Part shown: piece after piece, positions 24,648-34,409 of the stretch
Numbering within the stretch: position 1 is the first letter of the stretch
Layout: every line of letters begins with the position of its first letter
From: QNZT01 sp964573205
GTDB taxonomy: Bacteria; Campylobacterota; Campylobacteria; Campylobacterales; QNZT01
Direction: 5' to 3'
NCBI GenBank assembly: GCA_964573205.1
Contig: CAZNIT010000037.1
Span: 1 to 42,456 of the forward strand
Length of the DNA: 42,456 nucleotides
The notes under the pieces: generated by a model
The model's input: only the letters and a program-made list of their open reading frames with translations
The model's database searches: none
What the model was told of the DNA's origin: nothing
Program-made: the position numbers and the translations under genes

Positions 24648-26084
24648 CTAATATGCTAATCTATAAATTTCTAAGATTTTCTGATTTCTGACATTTTGCG
24701 CTTTTAACAAATTAAGAAGCTTCTCGATCTGAAGCGACTGCTTTATCACGACATCGTTAATTGACGCAAGTCCCTCTTTGTATCTCTCTTGATAATTATC
24801 GTAAATCTCTTGCGCTAGTTCAAGCTCCTTTTTGAGACTCTTGATCTGAACATTCGCATTGTTTATCTCGGTCTTTATCTTCTTATATTTTAGAGTTATA
24901 CCTCGTTTTGCAAGTTCAACCTGTCTTTTTACCTTAAGTCTTTTAAGTTTCTCCTGCTCAAGCTTATTGAGATCGACTCCCCCGTTAAAAAGATTCAACT
25001 TCGCCTGCACGCCGAAGGTATATCTGTCATGATCTTTAAAATCACCCAAAAAGGTATCGTCGCTACTACCGTATTCGATGAACGCACCTACTGTCGGTTT
25101 AAAGGCGGAATTGGTGACATCGATCATTTTCGACTGAATCTCAAGCCCTGTTTTCGCTTTTTGTATGTCCGTATTTCTCTTCAAGACCTCTTCAAGAGGT
25201 ATATCTTTTTCAAATGTATCCAAAGAGACATGTTTGATCGACTTGACGTCATGATTTAATAAAAAACTCAAAAAATCATACGAAAGTTCCTTGTTCGCTT
25301 TGGCCTGAAAAAGCATTCTTCTGACATTCGACAATTTAGACTCGACTTCCAAAAGATCGGTCTTTTTCGCATAACCCTCTTTTTTAAACTCTATAGTCGC
25401 GTCTCTTAGACGGATAATATTGCTCTGGATAGTTCCAAGATCCAGAACGAATTTGTCCAACAGCGATATATCGTAATACGTCTTTCTTATTTCGAAAGAT
25501 TTCTGAGCGATCACTTTCTCTTTATCCAGTTTACTCATCTTCAGCATATCTTTGGCGATCTTTTTGTAGTTGGTCAATTTATTACCGGTATAAAGAGGTA
25601 TCATATATGTAAATTTTAGATCGAAGTGATCTCTGGCATCCGGATAATTCAGATCTTTCGGAGCGGTGGATAGAAGTTGACCCGCCATTTGAGGATCGTT
25701 CATGATATTCGCGAAAGCCGCAAAATCTCCGCCCGACATTTTTATCGCTTGTCCGACACCTCCTAAAAATTCACTAAAACCGAAATCACCGAAATCCGCC
25801 TCCCGACTTTGAAGTTTAAAGCCGAATACGTTACCGGCATCGTTACTTCGAAGCCCCATTAAAGTAGCGTCGATTTTACCGAAATTGTAACCGTTGGCGA
25901 CTTTGACGCCGAGCTCGGCGATTTTTTTATCGAATTCGGCAATATCTATCTCAAGATTTTGCTCATTCGCCAATCTCAAAGCCTCTTTCAACGACAAGTC
26001 GGTATAAGGTTCGCCCTCACCAAGACTCTCTGCCCGCAAAAAAGAGAGTATCAGTACGAAAATAGACAAATATCTAAACGCCAT
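24648..26084 (-). CDS. TolC-family outer membrane efflux protein
   Basis: The 478-residue protein has a signal peptide (about residues 1-18) and two TolC-like halves with long helices; the first begins YTDLSLKEALRLANEQNLEI, and the last part KLNLFNGGVDLNKLEQEKLK and YQERYKEGLASINDVV is typical of the outer-membrane efflux family. It would form the exit duct of the pump encoded by the next three frames. TAGGAG precedes the ATG by 6 nt. It is the first gene of the operon. Confidence 0.92.
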   Translation of the reverse strand: MAFRYLSIFVLILSFLRAESLGEGEPYTDLSLKEALRLANEQNLEIDIAEFDKKIAELGVKVANGYNFGKIDATLMGLRSNDAGNVFGFKLQSREADFGDFGFSEFLGGVGQAIKMSGGDFAAFANIMNDPQMAGQLLSTAPKDLNYPDARDHFDLKFTYMIPLYTGNKLTNYKKIAKDMLKMSKLDKEKVIAQKSFEIRKTYYDISLLDKFVLDLGTIQSNIIRLRDATIEFKKEGYAKKTDLLEVESKLSNVRRMLFQAKANKELSYDFLSFLLNHDVKSIKHVSLDTFEKDIPLEEVLKRNTDIQKAKTGLEIQSKMIDVTNSAFKPTVGAFIEYGSSDDTFLGDFKDHDRYTFGVQAKLNLFNGGVDLNKLEQEKLKRLKVKRQVELAKRGITLKYKKIKTEINNANVQIKSLKKELELAQEIYDNYQERYKEGLASINDVVIKQSLQIEKLLNLLKAQNVRNQKILEIYRLAY

Positions 26085-26106
26085 TGAGTCTCCTATATTT
26101 ATATCC

Positions 26107-26120
26107 GAATATGCGTATTC
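26107..26120. promoter_or_regulatory. Palindromic site, copy 1 (candidate operator of the efflux operon)
   Basis: GAATATGCGTATTC has GAATA/TATTC arms around four bases. It lies 23 to 36 nt upstream of the tolC-like start codon, next to AT-rich candidate -10 elements, a position suited to repression. It shares 12 of 14 bases with copy 2 at 26228. Confidence 0.45.
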
Positions 26121-26227
26121 TCAACAAGACGAAAAAGCTCATCGAATATATTATTTTTTAATTTCGTTCAAATCCTCAGAAGATACTACAAACAAATGAA
26201 TACAAACCGCCAATAGGCGTTTGAACG

Positions 26228-26241
26228 GAATATGGCTATTC
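26228..26241. promoter_or_regulatory. Palindromic site, copy 2 (candidate operator of the efflux operon)
   Basis: GAATATGGCTATTC, the same GAATATG-SS-TATTC layout as copy 1, 121 bp further upstream. The central two bases are swapped (GC against CG). No regulator gene is next to it in this window. Confidence 0.45.
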
Positions 26242-26370
26242 ATGAGGATTCGATTGTAAAATAGTCTGAATTTTACATCAGTTATACTTACAGGAGTATT
26301 AGAAATGGCGTTTTAACTATAATTTTTTCATAGTTTTACCGTTATACACAAAAAAGGATTCTATTTACTT

Positions 26371-26396
26371 ATATAAAGGGATAAATCCCCTTATAT
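26371..26396 (-). terminator. Hairpin at the serA 3' end
   Basis: ATATAAGGG pairs with CCCTTTATAT with one bulged base around a 7-nt loop on the minus strand. It includes the serA stop codon. No T run follows directly, so it is a weak terminator at best. Confidence 0.4.
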
Positions 26397-27977
26397 TACG
26401 GCATAAGATACCCAATTGCACTCGGTTATGGATGAGAGTTCGTTCAAGATATCTTTGCTTATCTCTTCATCGACCAAGATTACTGCCAATGCCGTACCTT
26501 TGTCGTTTCGTCCCAATCTAAAATCGGCTATATTTATATCTTTTTCACTAAGAAGCGTGGAAATTCTAGCTATAACTCCTCGCTTATCCTCATTGGAAAA
26601 AAAGATCATCTTGCCTTTTGGTTTAAAATCGAGCTTAATATCGTTTATGTTGACGATCTTTTCATAATCATCCATAAAAACGGTACCGCCGATTTTAATA
26701 CTCCTATTTTCAGTCGTAAGAGATATCTCGATTTTATTTTTATATTCGCTTTGATTCGGAAGCTTCGTGCTTAATACATCTATACCAAGCTCCTGTGCCA
26801 CAAATTCGGCATTTACGTAATTTATCTTCTCACCGAGCGACTCTTTCAAGGCACCCACCAATGCAAAAGTACGCAGACTATCCACAAACTCCGCCACATC
26901 TCCCTGAGCTTCCACCTTGAAAGTCTTGATATGGCCTATATTTATTTGAGCGGCAAGATATCCTATCTTTTGAGCCAATTCGAGATAAGGCTTGACAAAT
27001 GAAGGAAGTTCGCTCTCCTTTATAGGAAGATTCAAAGCGTTTGGATAGCTCGTGCCTCTTACGGCACTTATCGCCTGCTCGACGGCTTGTGTCGCTATCT
27101 TTTCCTGCGACTCGTAAGTATTCGCTCCAAGATGAGGCGTTACCGAAATATTTTCCAAATCAAGCAACTTATTATCGACAGCCGGTTCTTTAGTAAAAAC
27201 ATCTATACCGGCATATGCGATCTTTTTACTCTTCAATCCTTCATACAACGCATCTTCGTTATAAAGTCCGCCTCTAGCGCAGTTGATCAAACGAACACCG
27301 TCTTTCATCATTTTTATCTCTTTTTTACCGATCATATCTATCGTTTCTTTGTTTTTGGGCGTATGAATAGTTATAAAATCGCATGCGAGAATATCGTCGA
27401 AATTTTTCGTATATGTTACACCCATATCAAGAGCTTTTGCAGGATCGATATAAGGATCGTAAGTTATTACGTCCATTTCGAACGAGAGGGCTCTTTTGGC
27501 AACGCGACTCCCTATATTTCCAAAACCTATAACTCCGAGTTTTTTATCTTTAAGTTCTATTCCATACCATTTTTCTCTTTTCCATATGCGATCGAGTTTA
27601 AGATGGTTGTTGGCGTTTGGAAAGCTTCTTGCTGCGCTAAGCATATGAGCCATCGTAAGTTCGACTGCCGCTATAGTATTTGCGGTGGGCACATTCATAA
27701 CGATTATACCCTTTTTACTACAACCTTCGATATTGACGTTATCAACCCCCACACCGGCTCTAACGATCGCTTTGATATTATCGGCTCTCTCGAGAAACTT
27801 TTCGTCAACATCTGTTGAACTTCTCGTAATAGCTACATCGTACTCTCCGATCATCTCCAAAAGCTTATCTTTTTCCATATCGGAAGCGTCGATAAAGTCG
27901 ATATCCGTTTGCGAGGCGAGTAGATCGAGTCCCTTTTGATGAATTTTATCACAGACTATAATTTTTTTCGTTTGCAT
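26391..27977 (-). CDS. serA: D-3-phosphoglycerate dehydrogenase
   Basis: SerA oxidises 3-phosphoglycerate with NAD to start serine synthesis. The 528-residue long form has the substrate domain, the NAD-binding motif LGVIGFGNIGSRVAK, the catalytic Arg in NCARGGLYNEDAL, the catalytic His in VTPHLGANTYESQEK, an allosteric substrate-binding domain, and a C-terminal ACT domain (about 455-528, IFFSNEDKRGVIARISTLLSE). It follows the 88-residue gene with no gap and closes the pheS-to-serA run. C. jejuni serA has about the same length and position by memory. Confidence 0.97.
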   Translation of the reverse strand: MQTKKIIVCDKIHQKGLDLLASQTDIDFIDASDMEKDKLLEMIGEYDVAITRSSTDVDEKFLERADNIKAIVRAGVGVDNVNIEGCSKKGIIVMNVPTANTIAAVELTMAHMLSAARSFPNANNHLKLDRIWKREKWYGIELKDKKLGVIGFGNIGSRVAKRALSFEMDVITYDPYIDPAKALDMGVTYTKNFDDILACDFITIHTPKNKETIDMIGKKEIKMMKDGVRLINCARGGLYNEDALYEGLKSKKIAYAGIDVFTKEPAVDNKLLDLENISVTPHLGANTYESQEKIATQAVEQAISAVRGTSYPNALNLPIKESELPSFVKPYLELAQKIGYLAAQINIGHIKTFKVEAQGDVAEFVDSLRTFALVGALKESLGEKINYVNAEFVAQELGIDVLSTKLPNQSEYKNKIEISLTTENRSIKIGGTVFMDDYEKIVNINDIKLDFKPKGKMIFFSNEDKRGVIARISTLLSEKDINIADFRLGRNDKGTALAVILVDEEISKDILNELSSITECNWVSYAVI

Positions 27978-28244
27978 TTATTCCCCTGAATTAAGTTTTA
28001 GATGATAGACGGTTCGCGGATAAGAGAAGATATTTTGTTTTTTATGAAGTTGCATTTTATATATCCAACTGTCGCTTTGGTTTATCTCTTTTACGACAGC
28101 CCTAAGATCCGAAAAATTTATATCTCCATATCGCGCACTCGGATAATCTCGCTCGATAGAAGTGAATCTATATATCAAAACCACCAAAATCACCGTCGCG
28201 ACCGAAAGCGACGCAATGGTGATATAGTGGTATCTCTTCGGCAT
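27978..28244 (-). CDS. Small single-span membrane protein (88 aa)
   Basis: It has one hydrophobic helix at about residues 9-26 after a short basic start (MPKRYHY) and a soluble periplasmic-facing tail with YGDINFSDLRAVVKEI. It lies 3 nt after rpsA and directly before serA. In C. jejuni a small uncharacterised gene occupies the same place between rpsA and serA, which supports a real conserved gene. Function unknown; no motif recognised. Confidence 0.8.
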   Translation of the reverse strand: MPKRYHYITIASLSVATVILVVLIYRFTSIERDYPSARYGDINFSDLRAVVKEINQSDSWIYKMQLHKKQNIFSYPRTVYHLKLNSGE

Positions 28245-28247
28245 AAA

Positions 28248-29945
28248 CTACTTAAGCTGGTCTTTTAGAACATCTCCGAGAGTCGTTTTTGTATCGTCGT
28301 TATACGAATTTAAAGCCTCTTTCTCTTTAATACGCGAAACTTTTTTCACGGAGAGTCTGATTCTGTTTTTTTCCACATCGATAAACGCGATAGCCGCTTC
28401 CAACTCTTCACCGATTTCAAGATCGTCGGCTTTCTTCTCTCCTAAATCTTCATGACGAATCAAAGCGTCAACTCCATCTTCAAGCTCTACAAAAACTCCG
28501 AAATCTTTTATATCCCTAACTTTCGCTTTTACGATTTCGTTGGGTTTGTGATTTTTCGCAAATTTTTCTATCGGACTCTCTTCGAGATCTTTTTTACTTA
28601 ATGAAATCTTTTCATTGTCATGATCGATTCTTACGATCTTAACTTCTACTTCATCACCCTCTTTCAAAAGAGTTTTCGCTTTTACGCTTCTATCCCAAGA
28701 AACATCTTCGTTATGCAATAGACCTTCAACGCTACCGATTTTTACAAACGCTCCGAAATCGGTAATAGTCGTCACCACGCCTTTAACTATATCCCCGTTT
28801 TTATGCGTTCTTTTAAACTCGTCAAAAGGTTTCGGCAAAACATTTTTCAAAGAAACGCGAAGTTTTTGCTTTTCAAAATCCATCTCCACGATTTCGACGT
28901 CGATCTCTTCACCTACTTCAAGATAATCTTTCGGATGTTTGATATTTTTATCCCATGAAATTTCCGATACATGAAGAAATCCCTCCACATCGTTTCCAAG
29001 ATCTACGAATACTCCGTACGGCTCGATATTGCTCACCTGTACCTTCACGGCGTCACCCACTTCAAGCTGCTCTTGAAGATCGTCCCAAGGATTCGGCGTA
29101 GCGGCTTTGATAGATAGTGAAAGATGTCTTTTGGCTTCATCGTAACCGATCGCCTTAACGGGTACGACTTCACCCTCTTCATAAAGTTTCGAAGGATTTA
29201 CAGGACCTTTATAACTTATTTCACTGTAATGAACGAGCCCGTCAACTCCCCCTACATCTACGAACATACCGTAACTTGTGATTTTCTTTATAACTCCCTC
29301 TTTAGGTTCGTCGCTGGCAAGAAGAGAATCTATAATCTCCTTTTTATTGGCGCGATCCGCCTCAATGAGAACTTTTCTGGATCCTACGACGGAATTGTTC
29401 TCTTTATCCACCTTTAAAACTTGAAGTTTGACTTTTTTTCCGATAGTTGATTTCGTATCTTTGAGGTAAGCTTGAGATTTCGGTAAAAATATCTCTATAC
29501 CTTCATCGCTCTCCACGATAAATCCACCCTTGTTTTTACCGATGATTTTACCCTCGAGGATAACCGGCTCACCTTCGGGATCGTAACTTTTTATAAAATC
29601 TTCAACTTTTTTCGTTCTAAGAGCTTTTTTATACGAGAGACCGGGGCGCTCGTTTCTATATCCGGTGATCATGACGGTAATTTTATCGCCTGTTTTGAAA
29701 AGAAGTTCTCCGTTTTCATCAAGGATTTCGTCTCGTCTGAGTATCCCTTCTTGTTTTTTGCCGACATCGACCAAAACGCTATTCTCTTCAGGTTTATCGG
29801 CTACTATGACGCCTTCGGTAATATTCCCGCCTTTCTCCTCCTTGATCGACGCTTCGAACATCGACGCAAAATCATCTTCATCACCTATTTCCATCGCCTC
29901 GATGGCACTTTTACTATGAGCTTTCGCGCCCGCCTCATTTAACAT
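28248..29945 (-). CDS. rpsA: 30S ribosomal protein S1
   Basis: S1 helps the ribosome bind and unfold mRNA. The 565-residue protein shows six S1 RNA-binding repeats; examples are EGVIVADKPEENSVLVDVG, GVIKKITSYGMFVDVGGVDG, VQVSNIEPYGVFVDLGND, GVVTTITDFGAFVKIG and KVRDIKDFGVFVELEDG. I chose ATG 29945, with AAGGA 5 nt upstream; a GTG one codon earlier is too close to that site. It follows ispH after 40 nt. In this group ispH and rpsA are commonly adjacent. Confidence 0.97.
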   Translation of the reverse strand: MLNEAGAKAHSKSAIEAMEIGDEDDFASMFEASIKEEKGGNITEGVIVADKPEENSVLVDVGKKQEGILRRDEILDENGELLFKTGDKITVMITGYRNERPGLSYKKALRTKKVEDFIKSYDPEGEPVILEGKIIGKNKGGFIVESDEGIEIFLPKSQAYLKDTKSTIGKKVKLQVLKVDKENNSVVGSRKVLIEADRANKKEIIDSLLASDEPKEGVIKKITSYGMFVDVGGVDGLVHYSEISYKGPVNPSKLYEEGEVVPVKAIGYDEAKRHLSLSIKAATPNPWDDLQEQLEVGDAVKVQVSNIEPYGVFVDLGNDVEGFLHVSEISWDKNIKHPKDYLEVGEEIDVEIVEMDFEKQKLRVSLKNVLPKPFDEFKRTHKNGDIVKGVVTTITDFGAFVKIGSVEGLLHNEDVSWDRSVKAKTLLKEGDEVEVKIVRIDHDNEKISLSKKDLEESPIEKFAKNHKPNEIVKAKVRDIKDFGVFVELEDGVDALIRHEDLGEKKADDLEIGEELEAAIAFIDVEKNRIRLSVKKVSRIKEKEALNSYNDDTKTTLGDVLKDQLK

Positions 29946-29984
29946 CACTATCCTTTTCCACTAATTTTTTTAAATTTTGACCTA

Positions 29985-30815
29985 TTATACAGAAAAACTT
30001 CTTATTTTTTCAATGATCTTTTCGATAATCCAATCCGGCGTAGAAGCTCCCGCGGTAATGCCGCACACGCTCTTCTCTTTAAACCACTTTTCATCCAGCT
30101 CTTTTTCCGTTTCGATAAGGTAACTATCTTTACAATTCGAACTCGCGATAGTAAACAGTTGTTTAGTGTTCGAAGAGTTTTTACCTCCGATCACTATCAT
30201 CACATCCGCATCTTTCGAGAGTTTAAAAGCGGCTTCTTGATTTTCGAAAGTCGCATTGCATATCGTGTTGAAAACTCTTACTTCTTTAACATTTTCGATT
30301 AGATAGTTCACTATCTTCATAAACTCTGAAATTTTTCTAGTCGTCTGTGAAACCACCGCTACTTTAGAGCCTAAATAAAGATCCGTTAAATCATCAACAG
30401 ATATCACGACGATAGGCTTGTTAATAACATAACTTTTCACCCCTTTTACTTCGGGATGATTCTCGTCGCCGAATATTATGACTCTATAACCCTCTTGGCT
30501 CATCTGTTGAACTATCTGTTGGGGTTTCGTCACGAAAGGACAAGTGGCGTCGATGATCTGCTTTCCGCTTTTTTTGAGTTTTTGCAGCTCATCTTTAACG
30601 ATTCCGTGAGTTCTTATGATGACTTTATCGCTATCTTCAAGCTCTTTTATATCATGCGTCGTTTTGACGTTGAATTTCGACTCCAGGCGATTTATCTCCT
30701 CTTTGTTATGAATCAAAGGACCGTACGTCGAAGCGTTTTTCGATTTTTCGGCTATATCGATAGCCCTTTTAACTCCGAAACAAAAACCGTAATTCTCCGC
30801 CAATCTAATCTCCAA
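29985..30815 (-). CDS. ispH: 4-hydroxy-3-methylbut-2-enyl diphosphate reductase
   Basis: IspH performs the last step of the methylerythritol phosphate pathway, giving IPP and DMAPP. The 276-residue protein has the three cysteines that hold the iron-sulfur cluster: C12 (YGFCFGV), C92 (DATCPFV) and C196 (NTICNAT). The substrate-binding His residues H36, H70 and H120 are present, and the TRKISEF and SNT motif regions are kept. It overlaps the end of aroA by 11 nt. Confidence 0.97.
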   Translation of the reverse strand: MEIRLAENYGFCFGVKRAIDIAEKSKNASTYGPLIHNKEEINRLESKFNVKTTHDIKELEDSDKVIIRTHGIVKDELQKLKKSGKQIIDATCPFVTKPQQIVQQMSQEGYRVIIFGDENHPEVKGVKSYVINKPIVVISVDDLTDLYLGSKVAVVSQTTRKISEFMKIVNYLIENVKEVRVFNTICNATFENQEAAFKLSKDADVMIVIGGKNSSNTKQLFTIASSNCKDSYLIETEKELDEKWFKEKSVCGITAGASTPDWIIEKIIEKIRSFSV

Positions 30816-32091
30816 CTCTCACCTCGCTTATTCTGGACAATATATCTATAAAATTCGGAAAAGATGTCATAATACACTCCGTATCTTCAACTCTCATACC
30901 GCACCTAAGACCGGCAATAGCGAAACTCATAGCTATTCTATGGTCACCGTAAGAATCTATGATCGCCTCACTCATTTTTGAGCCGACGATCGTATAACCG
31001 TCGTCAAACTCTTCCGCCTTAATACCGCACAATTTTAAATTCTCTACGACGCTGCTTATTCTATCGCTCTCTTTTACCCTAAGCTCTTTCGCATTTTTAA
31101 CAACACTCTCACCCTGCGCGTATGCCATAGCGATACTAAGAGCCGGAAGTTCATCTATCAACCAAGCGATGCCGCTATCGACCGTAGTAGCGTATAAAGG
31201 GGCGCTACTTACGATTATATCACCGATAGGCTCATACTTGTTCTCTTTCTCTATGAACTCTATTTTAGCACCCATTCTTCGTAAAACTTTATATGCCTCT
31301 ATTCTCGTCGGATTGAGAGAGAGATTTTTCAACCTTATTGTGGAATTCTTCACTATCGAAGCGGCCACGGCAAAGAAAAAAGCGCTTGAGGGATCGGCAG
31401 GTACGGTTATCTCCAACGGCTTAAGCGCTTTTGTAAGCGGTCGTATTTCAATTCTACGACCGTCGGCTTCGATATCCGCTCCCATCCCTTTTAGCATTCG
31501 TTCGGAGTGGTCGCGGCTTAAATGCGGCTCGATATAACCGGAGGGAGAGTCGGCATTCAAAGCGGCTAAAATCATAGCGCTTTTAACTTGCGCCGACGCG
31601 ATTTGGGAGCGATACTCAAAACCTTTTAACTCTCTGCCCCTGATGGATATAGGCGCGAGATTTCCATCTTCTCTACCGTCAATAAAAGCCCCTATATCTC
31701 TCAAAGGTTTTGCGACTCTTTTCATAGGACGCCTGCAAAGATACTCATCTCCGAACAAAACGAAAAATCCGCTTTTGGAAGCTAAAAAACCCATAAAAAG
31801 CCGTATGGCGGTACCTGAATTTCCACAATCAAGAATCTCGGGCGGCTCTTTTATTTCAGACGGCGGCTCGATCTTCACATACCCTTTACCATATTCGATT
31901 TTAGCTCCCAATTTTTCGACTATCTCAAGAGTATTCAACGTATCTTCGGCCATAAGGAAATTCTCGATAGTCGAAACTTCATCGCTCAAGAGCGAAAAAA
32001 TCGCGCACCTGTGGGAAATAGATTTATCCGGTGCGATATCCGATATCTCTACATTGAAAGGTTCCGCCTTTTTAACTTCTATAAAACTCAT
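30805..32091 (-). CDS. aroA: 3-phosphoshikimate 1-carboxyvinyltransferase (EPSP synthase)
   Basis: AroA joins shikimate 3-phosphate and PEP in the shikimate pathway. The 428-residue protein shows DKSISHR, the NSGTAIRLFMG motif, RRPMKRV, SRDHSERML, LRVKESDRISS and SYGDHRIAMSFAIAG. NSGTAIR has Ala where many EPSP synthases have Gly-Thr variants, as often seen in class II-type enzymes. It overlaps pheT by 4 nt and ispH by 11 nt, so the cluster is tightly coupled. Confidence 0.97.
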   Translation of the reverse strand: MSFIEVKKAEPFNVEISDIAPDKSISHRCAIFSLLSDEVSTIENFLMAEDTLNTLEIVEKLGAKIEYGKGYVKIEPPSEIKEPPEILDCGNSGTAIRLFMGFLASKSGFFVLFGDEYLCRRPMKRVAKPLRDIGAFIDGREDGNLAPISIRGRELKGFEYRSQIASAQVKSAMILAALNADSPSGYIEPHLSRDHSERMLKGMGADIEADGRRIEIRPLTKALKPLEITVPADPSSAFFFAVAASIVKNSTIRLKNLSLNPTRIEAYKVLRRMGAKIEFIEKENKYEPIGDIIVSSAPLYATTVDSGIAWLIDELPALSIAMAYAQGESVVKNAKELRVKESDRISSVVENLKLCGIKAEEFDDGYTIVGSKMSEAIIDSYGDHRIAMSFAIAGLRCGMRVEDTECIMTSFPNFIDILSRISEVRVGD

Positions 32092-34409
32092 CTTATACCT
32101 ATATTGAAATTCTCTTTTAAAACCTCGAGGATATTTTGCATAAGCGAGGTTATCTCATCCTCTTTGAGCGTCTTCTCATCGGAGCCCATCTCGAAACGAA
32201 CGGTCAGACTCACGCTATCGCCAAGTTCTTCACTCTCATATATATCGATCGGATAAAATGACTTTATCTCTTTAGGCAACAACGTATTTAGTTTTTCTTT
32301 TATATCGCCGAACGAAAATCTCTTTGGAACAAGAAGAGAAAGATCACGATTTAACGACGGAAATTTAGAGTAATTTTCAGCCTCTATTATACCGCTACGC
32401 AAACTTTTAAAATCAACTTCACAAACATATGTCTTGGGTAAATCGAACTCTCTTTCCACATCCGCATGAACTCTGGCGATAAAGCCTATTTCTTCCTTGT
32501 CGATGATTATTTTAGCCTGTTCATAGGGACTTAAAAGAGCTTTGTTATCTTCACTTTTTCTCAGTTCGAATTTACCTATAACACTCGATATCTTCCGGCA
32601 AAAAGCGAAAAAATTTATATCTTCCGGTTTACCGTGATTCGAAACGAAAGCGTCTTCGATCTGACCGCAAAAAATAAACGCCATCTTTTCACTTTGATCT
32701 CTTTTTGCATCAACCACGCTACCTAATTCAAAAAGTCTTACGCTTTTATATGAATTTTTGATATTGTAACTTGCGGATTTTATCAAATTTAAAACCAACG
32801 TAGTGCGAAGAGTATTTAACTCGGCCGTAATCGGGTTTAAGAGATCAAGTTCGTCGTCCAAAGTATCTATGCCGAATTTTCGCATAAGTTCTTTATTGTC
32901 GAAAAAGTAGTGAACGGATTCGAAAAAACCGCTACCGGCGGCTTTTTGTCTATATTTTATCCGTTTTTTATATAGATCGTATATTTTGTTTAAACGACGC
33001 TTTTCAACAAATTCAAGAGGTTTAGATTTTATATTGTCGATACCGACGATTCTTACGATCTCTTCGACTATATCCTGCGAATGTTCGATATCCGCACGAA
33101 ATTTAGGTATCGTTACTTTTATCTTTTCATCGACGAACTCACAACCGAACCCAAGCCTTCTCAAGATCGATTCGATAACGTTTAACTCGATCCTATAACC
33201 TATAAAATTTTCGATATAGTTGGGTTCTATTTCCAATCTTTTTGCATCTTCGCCAAAGTCATAAGAATACTCTTTTTCATCGATCAAAACGTTGCAAAAA
33301 TCGGACATTGCGTCACAAACATACCCCATTCCGAGCGAAAGATCACTCTCACTCCCTCTGGAAGTGTTGTAAAAAAGATCGTCGGCTTCGATTTTCCGTG
33401 TCATCTTCAACTCACTCACTAAAGACGGATCGATATAACTAGCTTCTAAAATCACGCTTTGACCGCCGGTAAATTTAGACTCATCGCTTTGATTCAGTCC
33501 TACAACGCTTAGTAACTTATCTTCATGATAAACACAAGGTACCCCGTTTTTATCCTTTTTCAAAGAGATGACGGCATGAGCGTTTATATCGGCACACTTT
33601 TTAAAATCGTACGCTCGTAAAATAACTCCCGTCGAATGCATAGAGTATTTTAAAACTTGAGAAAAAGGATCGTCGCTATATTTGTCAACGCAAGCGAGTC
33701 TAAAAGCTTCGATCAACCCGCCTCTACACTCGTTAATATACGCTATCTTATACAAAAGAGAACATTTTACATCTTCTTCTGCATGAAACTCGATACTTTT
33801 TTCATTTAAAGAGACACTTTTAAAAACAGGTTCATACTCCAAAAGCTCCCTCTCAAACGCCGCCGCCAAATCCCTCGCAATACCTCTTACACTTTGGCAA
33901 TCTCCTCTGTTCGCGGTCAACTCGATATCGATAATCGTATCGTTCAGGAGCTCATACTCGCAAAGCTCCTTTCCGAGTTCAAGTTCTCCTATACTCTCAT
34001 CCAAAATCAAAATGCCTTCATTCATCTTCGGCAACCCGATCTCATCCGCTCCGCAAATCATACCGTTTGATTCGACGCCTCTTAACTTAGCCTCTTTTAT
34101 GACAAAGCCGTTTCCAAGATCCGCTCCCGGCAAAGCGGCACACACATACTGTCCATCGGCGACATTTTTAGCTCCGCACACTATCTGCGTAACTTTTGAA
34201 CCTATATCCACCTTGCATACGTTCAACTTATCGGCATCGGGATGTTTTTCGCATGAAAGAACTTTTGCGACCACCACTTTAGAGGGAATTCGAAGTTCGT
34301 TTACGCTATCTACCTCCAAACCTATGGAATTTAGTTTTTCACATATTTCATCGACACTTACGTCACATAGATCTATCCACTCTTGCAACCATTTTTTCGT
34401 AACTATCAT
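32088..34409 (-). CDS. pheT: Phenylalanine-tRNA ligase beta subunit
   Basis: PheT pairs with PheS in an alpha2-beta2 enzyme that charges tRNA-Phe. The 773-residue protein has the N-terminal tRNA-binding OB domain (about 39-150, VVAKVLSCEKHPDADKL), the B3/B4 and B5 domains, a catalytic-like core with LNPITAELNTLRTTLV, and the C-terminal anticodon-binding domain (YSKFPSLNRDLSLLVP). It overlaps pheS and aroA by 4 nt each. Confidence 0.97.
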   Translation of the reverse strand: MIVTKKWLQEWIDLCDVSVDEICEKLNSIGLEVDSVNELRIPSKVVVAKVLSCEKHPDADKLNVCKVDIGSKVTQIVCGAKNVADGQYVCAALPGADLGNGFVIKEAKLRGVESNGMICGADEIGLPKMNEGILILDESIGELELGKELCEYELLNDTIIDIELTANRGDCQSVRGIARDLAAAFERELLEYEPVFKSVSLNEKSIEFHAEEDVKCSLLYKIAYINECRGGLIEAFRLACVDKYSDDPFSQVLKYSMHSTGVILRAYDFKKCADINAHAVISLKKDKNGVPCVYHEDKLLSVVGLNQSDESKFTGGQSVILEASYIDPSLVSELKMTRKIEADDLFYNTSRGSESDLSLGMGYVCDAMSDFCNVLIDEKEYSYDFGEDAKRLEIEPNYIENFIGYRIELNVIESILRRLGFGCEFVDEKIKVTIPKFRADIEHSQDIVEEIVRIVGIDNIKSKPLEFVEKRRLNKIYDLYKKRIKYRQKAAGSGFFESVHYFFDNKELMRKFGIDTLDDELDLLNPITAELNTLRTTLVLNLIKSASYNIKNSYKSVRLFELGSVVDAKRDQSEKMAFIFCGQIEDAFVSNHGKPEDINFFAFCRKISSVIGKFELRKSEDNKALLSPYEQAKIIIDKEEIGFIARVHADVEREFDLPKTYVCEVDFKSLRSGIIEAENYSKFPSLNRDLSLLVPKRFSFGDIKEKLNTLLPKEIKSFYPIDIYESEELGDSVSLTVRFEMGSDEKTLKEDEITSLMQNILEVLKENFNIGIR

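Larger units (their letters stand above)
26085..26390. other. 306-bp non-coding region upstream of the efflux operon
   Basis: No convincing gene was found. It carries the serA 3' hairpin, two copies of a 14-bp near-palindrome, and several AT-rich candidate promoter elements on the minus strand, such as TTGAAC and TATATT at 15 nt spacing near 26148-26174. A short interrupted inverted repeat (CGCC/GGCG) lies around 26208-26219. Confidence 0.6.

Noticed and set aside
26085..26390. A small RNA or short gene in the 306-bp gap
   Set aside because: No ribosome-binding site with a frame over about 10 codons and no strong structured RNA was seen; only palindromes and promoter-like elements.
27087..27818. 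A 243-codon open frame on the plus strand inside serA
   Set aside because: It is antisense to a full and well-conserved serA, has no ribosome-binding site, and its translation is rich in Ile, Phe, Tyr, Cys and Arg, typical of a shadow frame.
31643..32107. A 154-codon plus-strand frame antisense to aroA
   Set aside because: It mirrors the aroA codon pattern and has no family motifs.
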